Shown in pieces: positions 26,292-35,519 of a stretch of 64,000 nt of DNA. The notes beneath the pieces are model-generated. The model made no database searches and was not told the DNA's origin. It saw only the letters and a program-made list of their open reading frames with translations. The stretch covers positions 2,442 through 66,441 of the forward strand of contig NZ_NUGT01000079.1 of assembly GCF_002574545.1 (NCBI RefSeq), in the 5' to 3' direction. This stretch comes from Bacillus sp. AFS055030. GTDB lineage: Bacteria > Bacillota > Bacilli > Bacillales > Bacillaceae_G. The stretch's first letter is position 1. Every line of letters begins with the position of its first letter. Position numbers and translations under genes: made by a program.

Positions 26292-26505
26292 GTAATATTT
26301 TGAATAATTCAAAAAGTTTGATTTCAAAAAAGGGGCTACGTGTTTAGTCAAGGGGCTTGTATAAATGGATCATCTTTAATCTCGGGGTGGTAATTACAGA
26401 CATTATAGTTTGTCTACTATTTGTACGTCCTAAAAAAATCCTTAATCTGTCAGTTAGGATTGTTTTTTTTATGTTGCAACTGTTTAAAATAAGGAGGAAT
26501 TTTTT
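26292..26505 (+). promoter_or_regulatory. Leader of the Co/Ni permease gene with attenuator-like terminator
   Basis: Between pduX and the permease there is a G-rich stretch with three GGGG runs (26329-26386), a small hairpin AGACA...TGTCT (26397-26415) and a terminator-like hairpin AATCCT...AGGATT followed by eight T (26437-26470). The permease ribosome binding site AAGGAGGAA comes after it. The layout resembles a metabolite- or metal-responsive attenuator; no known consensus was matched by eye. Confidence 0.45.
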
Positions 26506-27306
26506 ATGGAAACTATATCATTGTATTTACTTGTTTTTGTATTGGGGCTTCGACATGGGCTGGATGCTGATCATCTTGCCTTTATTGATGGACAAACTCG
26601 TTATAATTGGAGAATGGGCAGTTCGTTTGCTCGTTGGGTAGGGACATTATTTTCATTCGGACACGGAGGAATGGTTGCACTAACAGCAGGTATTTTAGGA
26701 ATGGTGATAGAGAATTTTTCATTCCCAGCTTATTTTGATAATATTGCATCTTGGGTATCGATTACTTCTTTATTCCTTATTGGAACGTTAAATACATATA
26801 ATCTTTTACGAACTAGAAACAATCAAGAAGAGTTTCAACTTAGCGGATTAAAAGGAAAGTTTATACCAAAAATTGCCAAGGGGACGACAAATCCTTTTCT
26901 AATTATTTTAGTAGGTGCTTTATTTGCCTTGGCTGCAGAGACAGTAAGTCAAACAGCAGTCTGGTCCTTAGCAGCAGGAAATGTTAGTGAATATACACCT
27001 TTAATATTAGGATTAGTTTTTATGTTTGGGATGATGATTACGGATACAATTGATTCGATGATTGTCTATAAAATGGTGAACCAGTCCAGTAAAATCGGTC
27101 AAACTGCGTCAAGAGTAATGGGTTGGGTGATTGTCGTCTTGGCATATGGGGTTTCCTTCTATCTAGCATTTACATTTTTTAACCCATGGGCAGAACTAGA
27201 TTTCGAAATCGTAGGAGTCATTCTTTTCATTTTCTTAGTCTCATCATTTATCTTTATAAGTGTTTATTCCAAAAAACAGAAACAAGAATTAAATACTACG
27301 AATTAA
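26506..27306 (+). CDS. NiCoT-family cobalt/nickel permease
   Basis: 266 residues with about seven membrane segments. The family signature is in the first helix, LRHGLDADHLAFIDGQTRYN (His17, Asp20, Asp22, His23). LFSFGHGGMVALTAG and FGMMITDTIDSMIVYKM follow at their usual places. It is shorter than classical HoxN/NixA (about 330-350). As the last gene of the cobalamin island, cobalt is the likely substrate. AAGGAGG precedes the ATG. It may compensate for a lost cbiM-type system (see 7137). Confidence 0.85.
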   Translation: METISLYLLVFVLGLRHGLDADHLAFIDGQTRYNWRMGSSFARWVGTLFSFGHGGMVALTAGILGMVIENFSFPAYFDNIASWVSITSLFLIGTLNTYNLLRTRNNQEEFQLSGLKGKFIPKIAKGTTNPFLIILVGALFALAAETVSQTAVWSLAAGNVSEYTPLILGLVFMFGMMITDTIDSMIVYKMVNQSSKIGQTASRVMGWVIVVLAYGVSFYLAFTFFNPWAELDFEIVGVILFIFLVSSFIFISVYSKKQKQELNTTN

Positions 27307-27881
27307 TTAGATAAGCTAAGACTATTTTTATAGATAGTGACAGAGCTCTTTTGTACGGCCGACAAAACAATCATATTGTATTAGTATTATGTATTAGTTT
27401 TGCTATTTTCATTTAAATTTGTCTATAAAGCTAAGATAAAATGGTCTTATTTTTTTTATTAACAAGTAAATATATTATTAAATAGTAAATTTTTTTAGTT
27501 GGTAGAGAGTAATTGAAATTACTCGAAATTGTAAGATTATGTAAAAACGAACTTACATTTGAAGAAAAAATTGCAGCTACCCTAAATAGGATTTGGATTT
27601 AACGTTACAAAGGCAACTGTTAATAGAAAGTATAATGGACAGACGAAAGTAATCTCCAATATTGAAAGCTAATGCAATTTATTGTAAGATGGGATACATT
27701 GAATAGATATCAGACACTAACGAACGCTTTCTTCATTTCAAAAGTTTACTTAGTGGATCTTTTGCCTCTGTTTAGTTAGCGAGAGTTTTTCGCTTAGAAA
27801 GAACATAGATCTAGTCGTCAGATATCAAAGTGATGGAACTAACAATAAATAGATAAGATACAAATAAAGGAGAGGTTACTA
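27307..27881. other. Right junction of the cobalamin island
   Basis: AT-rich spacer between the permease and ynzC. The only recognisable content is the decayed yneB 3' fragment listed separately; the rest shows no gene, clear repeat or structured leader. This is where DNA of backbone composition resumes. Confidence 0.6.
27513..27672 (+). pseudogene. yneB: Decayed 3' fragment of a second yneB (resolvase C-terminus)
   Basis: From 27513 the frame reads LLEIVRLCKNELTFEEKIAATLNR, then the alignment continues after a frameshift as GFGFNVTKATVNRKYN, stopping at 27670-27672. It lines up with the C-terminal helix-turn-helix region of the intact YneB encoded at 5999 ([19 protein letters not shown], then [17 protein letters not shown]). 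The nucleotides are diverged, so it is an old or foreign copy. It sits directly upstream of ynzC, where yneB normally ends. Confidence 0.8.
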
Positions 27882-28121
27882 ATGGTTACTAAAAAAACAT
27901 TAGATAGAATAAATGCATTATCAAAAAAGGCAAAAGAAGTAGGGTTAAGTCCTGAAGAGAAAATTGAACAAGATCAATTAAGAAAAGAATATTTAGCAGA
28001 TTTCCGTTCTCGTATGATGGATGAATTAACTTCACTTAAAATTGTCGATGAAAAAGGGAATGATATTACACCTGCTAAGTTAAAATATGAAAAAGCAAAG
28101 CGTAAAAATAACTTACATTAA
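27882..28121 (+). CDS. ynzC: DUF896 family protein YnzC
   Basis: 79 residues, fully helical by appearance: LDRINALSKKAKEVGLSPEEK followed by QDQLRKEYLADFRSRMMDEL and a charged tail ending in the DITPAKLK-type motif. This is the DUF896/UPF0291 family; in Bacillus it is the last gene of the SOS-linked yneA-yneB-ynzC cluster. The function is unknown. AAGGAGAGG precedes the ATG. The cobalamin island now separates it from the intact yneB. Confidence 0.93.
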   Translation: MVTKKTLDRINALSKKAKEVGLSPEEKIEQDQLRKEYLADFRSRMMDELTSLKIVDEKGNDITPAKLKYEKAKRKNNLH

Positions 28122-28160
28122 AATAAGGTTTAACAATTTAATATTTCGTGAAAATAACAG

Positions 28161-28189
28161 AAAAAAGCAGACGAATGTTCTGCTTTTTT
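28161..28189 (+). terminator. ynzC terminator
   Basis: AAAAAAGCAGA, 7-nt loop, TCTGCTTTTTT. Confidence 0.85.
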
Positions 28190-28301
28190 CTATTTCTTGG
28201 TAAGAATTTCTTAAAAATGTCAAAATTAAGTGTTAGTTATTGTAATAAATCATGGTAAATTATATGATAATATCTATGAATAAGCTAAAGGAGCGAAAAT
28301 T

Positions 28302-30305
28302 ATGTCTAATAATATTGAACAATTAGCAATTAATACGATTCGTACATTATCAATTGATGCAATCGAGAAATCAAATTCTGGCCACCCAGGGATGCCAATG
28401 GGCGCTGCACCGATGGCGTATGCATTGTTTGCAAAATTTATGAATCATAACCCAAAAAATTCAAAATGGTTTAACAGAGACCGATTTGTGTTATCTGCAG
28501 GGCATGGTTCAATGTTACTATATAGCATGCTACATTTATCAGGCTATGAAGTTTCAATTGAAGATATTAAAAACTTCCGTCAATGGGGAAGCAACACGCC
28601 AGGACATCCTGAATTTGGACATACACACGGTGTTGAAGCTACAACAGGTCCATTAGGACAAGGTATAGCAATGGCTGTTGGGATGGCTTTAGCAGAGCGT
28701 CATTTAGCAGGTACATATAATAAAGAAGATTTAAATGTAGTTGACCACTTTACATACTCAATTTGTGGTGATGGAGATTTAATGGAAGGTGTTTCTGCAG
28801 AAGCAGCTTCATTAGCAGGACATTTACAATTAGGTCGTTTAGTAGTTCTTTATGATTCAAATGATATTTCACTAGACGGTGAATTAAATCGTTCATTCTC
28901 TGAAAGTGTAGAAGACCGTTTTAAAGCTTATGGATGGCAAGTTATTCGAGTAGAAGATGGTAATAACTTAGATGAAATTACTGAAGCGATCCAAAAAGCG
29001 CAAGAAGAATTATCAAAACCTACTTTAATCGAAGTGAAAACAACAATCGGTTACGGATCTCCGAATAAATCTGGTAAATCAAAATCTCACGGTGAGCCAT
29101 TAGGAAAAGAAGAAACAATTTTAACAAAACAAGCGTATGCTTGGGGTTATGAAAATGCATTCCATGTTCCAGAAGAAGTGTATGCGCATTTTAATAAAGT
29201 AATTGTTGAAGCTGGTGCAAAGAAAGAAGCAGAATGGAATGCTACTTTTGCAAAATACGAAGAAAAATATCCTGAATTAGCAGCTCAATTAAAGAATGCA
29301 ATTGAAGGTAATATTACTGTAGATTTAGAAACAGTATTACCGAAATATGAAGTAGGTAAAAAAATTGCGACGCGTTCATCTTCAGGTGAAGCAATTAACG
29401 CAATTGCAAACGTACTACCTAGTTTCTTTGGTGGATCTGCTGACTTAGCTGGGTCTAATAAAACGTATATGAATGGTAAAGGTGACTTTACGAGAGAAAG
29501 CTATGATGGACGTAATATTTGGTTTGGTGTACGTGAATTTGCAATGGGTGCAGCACTAAATGGTATGGCGCTACATGGTGGTGTTCATGCGTTTGGCGCA
29601 ACATTCTTTGTATTCTCAGATTACTTAAAACCTGCAATTCGTTTAGCTGCTTTAATGAATTTACCAGTTACTTATGTATTTACACATGATAGTATCGCAG
29701 TTGGTGAAGACGGACCTACTCATGAACCTGTAGAACAACTAGCAGCATTCAGATCATTACCTAATTTAAATGTCATTCGTCCAGCAGATGGAAATGAAAG
29801 CTCTGCAGCTTGGAAAGTGGCAGTAGAAGCTAAAGATGCACCTACAATGTTAGTATTGTCTCGTCAAGATTTACCAACATTAGAAGGGACAACTACTGAT
29901 ATTTATAACAAAGTTTCCAAAGGTGCTTACGTTATTTCTCCTGCAAAACAAGATAAAATTGATGTTGTCTTAATTGCAGCAGGTAGTGAAGTACAATTAG
30001 CAGTTGGGGCACAAGAAAAATTAGCAGCAGAAGGAATTTCCGCATCAGTTGTTTCGATGCCTTCAATGGACTTATTTGAAAAGCAATCTGAAGAATATAA
30101 ACAATCAGTATTACCAAAAGAGGTTACAAAACGTGTAGCCGTAGAAATGGGTTCTTCATTCGGTTGGCATAAATATGTAGGATTTGATGGAGAAGTTATT
30201 TCAATCGATACATTTGGCGCATCTGCTCCAGGTAACTTATTAATGGAGAAATTCGGATTTACTGTTGATCACGTTGTTTCAGCAGCAAAAAAAGTTTTAA
30301 AATAA
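28302..30305 (+). CDS. tkt: Transketolase
   Basis: 667 residues, full length. A thiamine-diphosphate enzyme that transfers two-carbon ketol units in the pentose phosphate pathway. Seen: [18 protein letters not shown] at the N-terminus, [21 protein letters not shown], the ThDP motif [13 protein letters not shown] ending in the DSNDISLDG metal-binding segment, and the transketolase motif [27 protein letters not shown] is upstream of the ATG. It is a single gene with its own terminator, in its usual Bacillus position after ynzC. Confidence 0.98.
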   Translation: MSNNIEQLAINTIRTLSIDAIEKSNSGHPGMPMGAAPMAYALFAKFMNHNPKNSKWFNRDRFVLSAGHGSMLLYSMLHLSGYEVSIEDIKNFRQWGSNTPGHPEFGHTHGVEATTGPLGQGIAMAVGMALAERHLAGTYNKEDLNVVDHFTYSICGDGDLMEGVSAEAASLAGHLQLGRLVVLYDSNDISLDGELNRSFSESVEDRFKAYGWQVIRVEDGNNLDEITEAIQKAQEELSKPTLIEVKTTIGYGSPNKSGKSKSHGEPLGKEETILTKQAYAWGYENAFHVPEEVYAHFNKVIVEAGAKKEAEWNATFAKYEEKYPELAAQLKNAIEGNITVDLETVLPKYEVGKKIATRSSSGEAINAIANVLPSFFGGSADLAGSNKTYMNGKGDFTRESYDGRNIWFGVREFAMGAALNGMALHGGVHAFGATFFVFSDYLKPAIRLAALMNLPVTYVFTHDSIAVGEDGPTHEPVEQLAAFRSLPNLNVIRPADGNESSAAWKVAVEAKDAPTMLVLSRQDLPTLEGTTTDIYNKVSKGAYVISPAKQDKIDVVLIAAGSEVQLAVGAQEKLAAEGISASVVSMPSMDLFEKQSEEYKQSVLPKEVTKRVAVEMGSSFGWHKYVGFDGEVISIDTFGASAPGNLLMEKFGFTVDHVVSAAKKVLK

Positions 30306-30326
30306 GGAATAAGATGGGAAAAGTAG

Positions 30327-30355
30327 GGAAAGAATTTTAAATTCTTTTCCTTTTT
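30327..30355 (+). terminator. tkt terminator
   Basis: A GGAA-AGAATTT / AAATTCT-TTTCC hairpin with a T-rich tail, just after tkt. Confidence 0.6.
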
Positions 30356-30393
30356 CCTAAACCTTTTTCAATATAATGCTTTTTTAAAGATTT

Positions 30394-30460
30394 TTCGACA
30401 AAACTAGTTGATTTTCACTCCTTTAAAATGACAAATATTTTGAATGGAATTATATATAAT
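30394..30460 (+). promoter_or_regulatory. Putative sirA promoter with Spo0A box
   Basis: TTTTCGACAAA around 30394-30400 is an exact reverse-strand copy of the Spo0A box core TGTCGAA. Downstream, TGACAAA (30429-30435) is a weaker match near where a -35 would be, and TATAAT (30455-30460) is a perfect -10. A poor -35 combined with 0A boxes is typical of Spo0A-activated promoters. Known for sirA in Bacillus subtilis. Confidence 0.55.
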
Positions 30461-30495
30461 CTTCCTTACAGATAGTTGTTGGGAGTGGACAAGAT

Positions 30496-30933
30496 ATGAG
30501 GGAATATAAAATTTTTTTAATTCGAGAACCACTGTCTATAGAATTTTATGGGAAAGAGCATAAAATATATCAACTAGTATATGAGTATTATTATTCATCT
30601 ATTGATTTAAGGAAAATAATCGAAAAACAATTAGAATATATAACAGAACCAATACCATTATTCGAGCTACATACATTTATTCGCAAATTTGATTCTCAAC
30701 AGATTTACTTTTATGAGGAAACTGGAGAGTATCTTCTCGAACTTGTTGATGGTGCTAAAGCTCAGCTAAAACTTTATCCTCACGAACTTATTTTATATGC
30801 AGAAGGATCTTTAGAGGCAGAAACAATATTCTTTGAGCTATTAAGAAAATTTCGTTCAACATTCATTGCTATTGATGTGAAGGATCAGCGATTTGGCTGG
30901 CTACGACCTATCGCCTATCAAAAGTATATTTAA
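30496..30933 (+). CDS. sirA: Sporulation inhibitor of replication SirA
   Basis: 145 residues. SirA binds domain I of DnaA and blocks new replication rounds as a cell commits to sporulation. Conserved stretches: a YEYYYSS segment, QLEYITEPIPLFELH, EAETIFFELLRKFRSTF and RFGWLRPI, which follow Bacillus subtilis SirA closely. It lies between tkt and yneF as in Bacillus. A Spo0A box in its promoter region fits the known Spo0A control. Confidence 0.92.
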   Translation: MREYKIFLIREPLSIEFYGKEHKIYQLVYEYYYSSIDLRKIIEKQLEYITEPIPLFELHTFIRKFDSQQIYFYEETGEYLLELVDGAKAQLKLYPHELILYAEGSLEAETIFFELLRKFRSTFIAIDVKDQRFGWLRPIAYQKYI

Positions 30934-31018
30934 ACGATTAAATTGCAGTTTGCTCTTGTATAAACTGGTTAGTTTTAGTAAAATTGTTTCTAGATGATTT
31001 TAAGGAGGAAGCAATAAA

Positions 31019-31231
31019 ATGTGGGTATACTTTCTAGTCGGCATCTTAGCATTAATTGCAGGTGTAGCGATTGGATTTTTCATAGCTCGTCAATATACAA
31101 TGAACTACCTAAAGAAAAATCCACCAATTAATGAACAAATGTTAAAAGTAATGATGGCTCAAATGGGACAAAAACCTTCACAAAAGAAAATTAACCAAAT
31201 GATGAAGGCTATGAACAACCAAACAAAATAA
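31019..31231 (+). CDS. yneF: UPF0154 membrane protein YneF
   Basis: 70 residues. One N-terminal membrane helix ([20 protein letters not shown]) is followed by a cytoplasmic part with [20 protein letters not shown] and [13 protein letters not shown], the UPF0154 signature. Function unknown but very widespread in Firmicutes. AAGGAGG lies 7-9 nt before the ATG. Standard position after sirA. Confidence 0.95.
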   Translation: MWVYFLVGILALIAGVAIGFFIARQYTMNYLKKNPPINEQMLKVMMAQMGQKPSQKKINQMMKAMNNQTK

Positions 31232-31633
31232 TAAAACCTTTTAAAATATAAGGCTTTATAGCTTGTTATGTAATAAATATTGAACATTTTCTATTTAGGA
31301 AACAGTATTTATAAAATCCTTCATTAAGAATTTGTAATTATTTAAATCATGAATCATTTTACGAATCAGAAACCACTTATTTTATTGGAATTTTCCAATA
31401 GTAAGTGGTTTTTATGTTTTTAGTGGAATATTTAAATTGAAGCAAGTTTCTATTTTTTGTCATTCTAGTTCATTTTAAAGAATCTCATAAATGTAGCTGT
31501 ACCTTAAATTAACAACCATTTTGAATGAGCAGATAATTAAGAATAATTTAAATTTTATGTTATAATGAACACTATGTTTTGAGTTTTCTAAAAATTATAA
31601 ATTTAAGTTTAGTAGCATTGCGGGGGTGAAGAA
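31232..31633. other. Intergenic region between yneF and ABC exporter genes
   Basis: Contains one terminator (31371-31413) and AT-rich sequence with a TTATAAT (31560-31566) that could be the -10 of the exporter operon. No gene seen. Confidence 0.5.
31371..31413 (+). terminator. Terminator after yneF
   Basis: AACCACTTA ... TAAGTGGTT with an inner TTGGAA/TTCCAA stem and a T tail. Confidence 0.75.
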
Positions 31634-33385
31634 ATGTCAGTTTTTAAAGATTTGTTTTGGTTTTTTAAACAAGAAAAAAGAAGTTATGTATGGGGTATAT
31701 CTCTATTAGTAATCGTTGCAATTTTAGAGCTACTACCTCCGAAGGTTATTGGTTATGTAATTGATGAAATGATAAAAAACTCACTTAATAGTAAAAATTT
31801 ACTTTTTTGGGTAGGTTTAATTTTTGTTAATGGGTTGCTTCTTTATGCATTTCGATATTGGTGGAGGAGATTAATATTTGGCTCTTCTTTAAAATTAGCC
31901 AGACAGCTTAGAGATGATTTATATAATCATTTTTCGAAAATGTCTCCGTCTTTTTATCAAAAAAATAGAATTGGAGATTTAATGGCTCATGCAACGAATG
32001 ATGTTCAAGCTGTACGTGAAACAGCTGGGGCTGGGATTTTAACTTTTGTTGATTCGATTATTTTAGGTGGATCGGTACTAATTATGATGGCAGTTTCAAT
32101 AAGTTGGAAGTTAACGCTTATTAGTTTATTGCCATTACCGATTATGGCCATTTTGACTCAATACTATGGTAAATTATTGCATCAACGTTTTCATCTAGCG
32201 CAAGAATCATTTTCAGAATTAAATAATAAGGTTCAAGAAAGTATGAGTGGTTTAAAGGTTATTAGAAGTTTAGGGCAAACAAAAGAAGATGTAAGTGCTT
32301 TTAAAAATCAAGCGGATTTAGTAGTGAAATATAATATGAGAGTTGCCAGAATTGATGCTCTTTTCGATCCAACAATTATGTTAGTTGTTTCGATTTGCTA
32401 TATGATTGCGGTTGTGTATGGTTCTAGATTAGTAATTGCAGACGATATTACTGTAGGGCAATTAATTACATTTGTTACTTATTTAGGTATTTTAATATGG
32501 CCAATGCTTGCAATAGGTTGGTTATTTAATATTGTCGAAAGAGGACGCGCTTCTTATGATCGAATACGATCTTTACTAGCTGTTGAACCTGAAATTAAAA
32601 ATAAAAAAAATGCGTTAGAAAAAATTCCGATGGGTGAAATTACGTATTCAATCGATTCATTTAAGTTTAATGAAGAATCAAATTTTGAATTAAAGGATAT
32701 TTATTTTAATGTTCAAGAAGGCCAAACAATTGGAATAGTTGGTAAAACCGGTCAAGGAAAAACAACTCTTTTAAAACTTCTACTTAGAGAATATGAAGTA
32801 GTATACGGGAGTATTGCAGTCGGGGATTTAGATATTAAAGATACAACTTTATTATCATTGAGATCTCATATTGGTTATGTACCTCAAGAACATTTCTTAT
32901 TTTCAACTACAGTTAAGGAAAATATTGCGTTTAGCCAAATTGATTCTTCAATCGAAACAGTACACAAAGCTGCCGAGATTGCGAATATTCATGATGATAT
33001 TTTAGAATTCCCATTAGGCTACGACACGATTGTTGGAGAAAGAGGGGTATCATTATCTGGTGGCCAGAAACAAAGAATTTCAATCGCTAGATCTTTAATT
33101 AAAAATCCTAATATTTTAATATTAGACGATTGTTTATCTGCGGTGGATGCTAAAACGGAGGAAAAAATATTACAATCTTTAAAAGATGAAAGAAGTGGAA
33201 AAACAACGTTTATTACTTCTCATCGCTTGAGTGCTGTCATGCATAGTGATTTAATCATCGTTTTAGATGAAGGAAAAATTATTCAAAGAGGTACGCATGA
33301 TCAATTGGTTCAAATAGATGGTTGGTACAAAGAAATGTTTGAAAGACAACAACTAGAAGAACTTGTAGAGCAAGGAGGGAGATAA
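31634..33385 (+). CDS. ABC exporter half-transporter with degenerate ATPase site (YheI-like)
   Basis: 583 residues: six-helix transmembrane domain (about 1-310) and nucleotide-binding domain (about 335-575). Walker A is GIVGKTGQGKTTLLK, the signature VSLSGGQKQRISIARSL. In Walker B (ILILDDCLSAVDA) the usual catalytic Glu is Asp, as expected for the degenerate subunit of heterodimeric exporters such as YheI/YheH. GGGGGTGA precedes the ATG. The partner gene starts one base after the stop. Likely a drug or lipid exporter; substrate not readable. Confidence 0.88.
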   Translation: MSVFKDLFWFFKQEKRSYVWGISLLVIVAILELLPPKVIGYVIDEMIKNSLNSKNLLFWVGLIFVNGLLLYAFRYWWRRLIFGSSLKLARQLRDDLYNHFSKMSPSFYQKNRIGDLMAHATNDVQAVRETAGAGILTFVDSIILGGSVLIMMAVSISWKLTLISLLPLPIMAILTQYYGKLLHQRFHLAQESFSELNNKVQESMSGLKVIRSLGQTKEDVSAFKNQADLVVKYNMRVARIDALFDPTIMLVVSICYMIAVVYGSRLVIADDITVGQLITFVTYLGILIWPMLAIGWLFNIVERGRASYDRIRSLLAVEPEIKNKKNALEKIPMGEITYSIDSFKFNEESNFELKDIYFNVQEGQTIGIVGKTGQGKTTLLKLLLREYEVVYGSIAVGDLDIKDTTLLSLRSHIGYVPQEHFLFSTTVKENIAFSQIDSSIETVHKAAEIANIHDDILEFPLGYDTIVGERGVSLSGGQKQRISIARSLIKNPNILILDDCLSAVDAKTEEKILQSLKDERSGKTTFITSHRLSAVMHSDLIIVLDEGKIIQRGTHDQLVQIDGWYKEMFERQQLEELVEQGGR

Positions 33386-33386
33386 A

Positions 33387-35171
33387 ATGAACCAGGAGAT
33401 TGAAATCGATGTGAAAAGGCAGAAAAAAGATTTAATTCGTCTTCTATCATTTCTAAAAAAATATAAAGTGTTACTGACTTTTGCATTTATTTTCTTATTC
33501 CTTGCAACAGCATGTGAAATGTATGGCCCAATTTTAGTTAAAAGATTTCTTGATGATCATTTAATGAAGAGATATTTTCCAAAAGATGCAATCGTAACGT
33601 TATTTTCTATCTATGTTGCAATTACAATCGGGAAAATCGTTTTATCGTATTTACAGCTATTAATGTTTCAACAAATTGCTTTTAAAGTTGTTCAAGATAT
33701 AAGGATGAAAGTTTATGAACATGTACATTCATTAGCTTTTTCGTTTTTTGATAAAACGCCGATTGGAAGTATTGTGTCAAGAATTACGAATGATACAGAA
33801 GCTATAAAAGATTTTTACGTGAGTGTATTAGCAACGTTTATCCAACAAATTGTCTTTTTAGTGGGAATCATTATTGCAATGTACTCATTAGACGCTAAGT
33901 TAGCAACGATTTGTGTAGGGTTAGTTTTCATTGTTTATTTTATTATACTAACCTATCGTAAAAAGAGTTTTCCATTTTTTATGGAAACTAGAGGGCAGTT
34001 AAGTAATCTAAATGCTAAATTAAACGAACACTTACAAGGTATGTCAATCATTCAAGCATTTAACCAACAAAAAAGATTACAAAATGAATTTGAGGAAGTT
34101 AATAAGTCGCACTTTAATGCAGGTGTAAAAACAATCCGATTAGATTCTCTATTTTTAAGACCGGCAACCGATTTAATTTATACAATTGGAATCATGTTTG
34201 TTCTTAGCTTCTTTGGTATTACTTCTTTTAGTAACCCAGTTGAGATCGGTACGGTCTATGCTTTTGTAAGTTATTTAGAAAGATTTTTTGAACCAATCAC
34301 CCAAATGATGATGAAATTATCTTTATTACAGCAAGCAGTCGTATCCTCATCTAGAGTATTTGACTTAATGGATGAAGAACAAAAAGCTCCTACTAAAGTT
34401 GGAACTGACTTACCAAAAGTAAAAGAAGGAAGCATTGATTTTAAAAATGTATCTTTTTCATATGACGGAGTGCACAATGTCATTCATGATATTTCATTCT
34501 CAGTTAAACCAGGTCAATCCGTGGCATTTGTTGGTCATACGGGAAGTGGTAAGTCAACAATTATGAATTTATTATTACGTTTTTACGATGTGAAGGACGG
34601 GGAAATTCAGATTGATCAACAAAAACTATCAACATTTGAAGAAAGTGAATTACGTTCTAATATTGGTTTAGTTTTACAGGATCCATATTTATTCGTCGGA
34701 GATATAAAAGGGAATATCTCGATGTATAATAACAAAATTACTGAACGAGAAATTAAAGAAGCATCCGAATTAGTTCGAGCGAATGAATTTATTGAAAAAT
34801 TACCAAATGGTTATGACGAAGCAGTTGTTGAAAGAGGTTCAACTTTATCAAGTGGACAGCGCCAATTAATTACCTTTGCAAGAACGATCGCTGCTAAACC
34901 AACTATTCTAATTTTAGATGAAGCAACTGCAAATATTGATAGTGAAACAGAAGAAGCAATTCAAGAAGCGTTAACAGAGATGAGAAAAGGTCGAACGACT
35001 GTGATCATTGCGCATCGTTTATCAACCATTCAAGATGTTGACTGCATATATGTATTGCACAAAGGGAAAATCGTAGAAGAAGGCAACCATCAACAGCTAT
35101 TGGCTAAGCAAGGATTGTACTATAATATGTATCTATTACAAAATAAAGGCTCTTTATTATTAGCCGAGTAA
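33387..35171 (+). CDS. ABC exporter half-transporter, canonical ATPase (YheH-like)
   Basis: 594 residues with the same domain order. Walker A is VGHTGSGKSTIMNLL, the signature STLSSGQRQLITFARTIA and Walker B ILILDEATANIDSET with the catalytic Glu intact, followed by IAHRLSTI. Its signature motif LSSGQ is the slightly altered one that pairs with the partner's ATP site, as in heterodimeric exporters. Start AAGGAGG-proximal, 1 bp after the first gene. The two proteins should form one exporter in the plasma membrane. Confidence 0.9.
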   Translation: MNQEIEIDVKRQKKDLIRLLSFLKKYKVLLTFAFIFLFLATACEMYGPILVKRFLDDHLMKRYFPKDAIVTLFSIYVAITIGKIVLSYLQLLMFQQIAFKVVQDIRMKVYEHVHSLAFSFFDKTPIGSIVSRITNDTEAIKDFYVSVLATFIQQIVFLVGIIIAMYSLDAKLATICVGLVFIVYFIILTYRKKSFPFFMETRGQLSNLNAKLNEHLQGMSIIQAFNQQKRLQNEFEEVNKSHFNAGVKTIRLDSLFLRPATDLIYTIGIMFVLSFFGITSFSNPVEIGTVYAFVSYLERFFEPITQMMMKLSLLQQAVVSSSRVFDLMDEEQKAPTKVGTDLPKVKEGSIDFKNVSFSYDGVHNVIHDISFSVKPGQSVAFVGHTGSGKSTIMNLLLRFYDVKDGEIQIDQQKLSTFEESELRSNIGLVLQDPYLFVGDIKGNISMYNNKITEREIKEASELVRANEFIEKLPNGYDEAVVERGSTLSSGQRQLITFARTIAAKPTILILDEATANIDSETEEAIQEALTEMRKGRTTVIIAHRLSTIQDVDCIYVLHKGKIVEEGNHQQLLAKQGLYYNMYLLQNKGSLLLAE

Positions 35172-35175
35172 AAAG

Positions 35176-35204
35176 AAAAAGTCGCAGCATATGCGACTTT
35201 TTTT
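35176..35204. terminator. Bidirectional terminator
   Basis: AAAAAGTCGCA and TGCGACTTTTT separated by five bases, between the exporter operon and azlD. Confidence 0.85.
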
Positions 35205-35216
35205 GTAGAGAAAAAA

Positions 35217-35519
35217 CTAAAAATAAAGTTTCATAACTAAAACCGTTCCGATTGCTCCAAAAACAACGAAAATGATATGTAATCTAAATAATGATAAGAT
35301 AATTGCGACTAATCCACCAATCAGTCCGACACTGATATTTCCTTTTTGAACACTTAGTATTCCTGGGAAAATTAATGCACCTAATGCAGCATATGGAACG
35401 CCTTTTAACCAAGAGGATACCCAGTTTGGAAATTGAATCCGATCAACAATAAATACTGGAATAATTCGAGGAATCATTGTCACTAAACACATTCCTAAAA
35501 CAAGTAAAAAGACAATCAT
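35217..35519 (-). CDS. azlD: AzlD, small subunit of branched-chain amino acid exporter
   Basis: 100 residues with three to four membrane helices. The conserved start MCLVTMIPRIIPVFI-type motif and WLKGVPYAALGALIFPGIL are typical of AzlD. It works with AzlC, whose gene overlaps it by 4 bp (ATGA), to export branched-chain amino acids or analogues. Last gene of the pair; a terminator follows. Confidence 0.93.
   Translation of the reverse strand: MIVFLLVLGMCLVTMIPRIIPVFIVDRIQFPNWVSSWLKGVPYAALGALIFPGILSVQKGNISVGLIGGLVAIILSLFRLHIIFVVFGAIGTVLVMKLYF

Noticed and set aside
26357..26641. 94-codon plus-strand frame overlapping the permease start
   Set aside because: It lies in the leader and then out of frame in the permease gene, lacks a ribosome binding site and crosses the terminator hairpin.
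6940..27306. Possible prophage, ICE or defence island
   Set aside because: No integrase, phage, conjugation, toxin-antitoxin or CRISPR genes are present; every intact gene fits cobalamin synthesis or cobalt transport.
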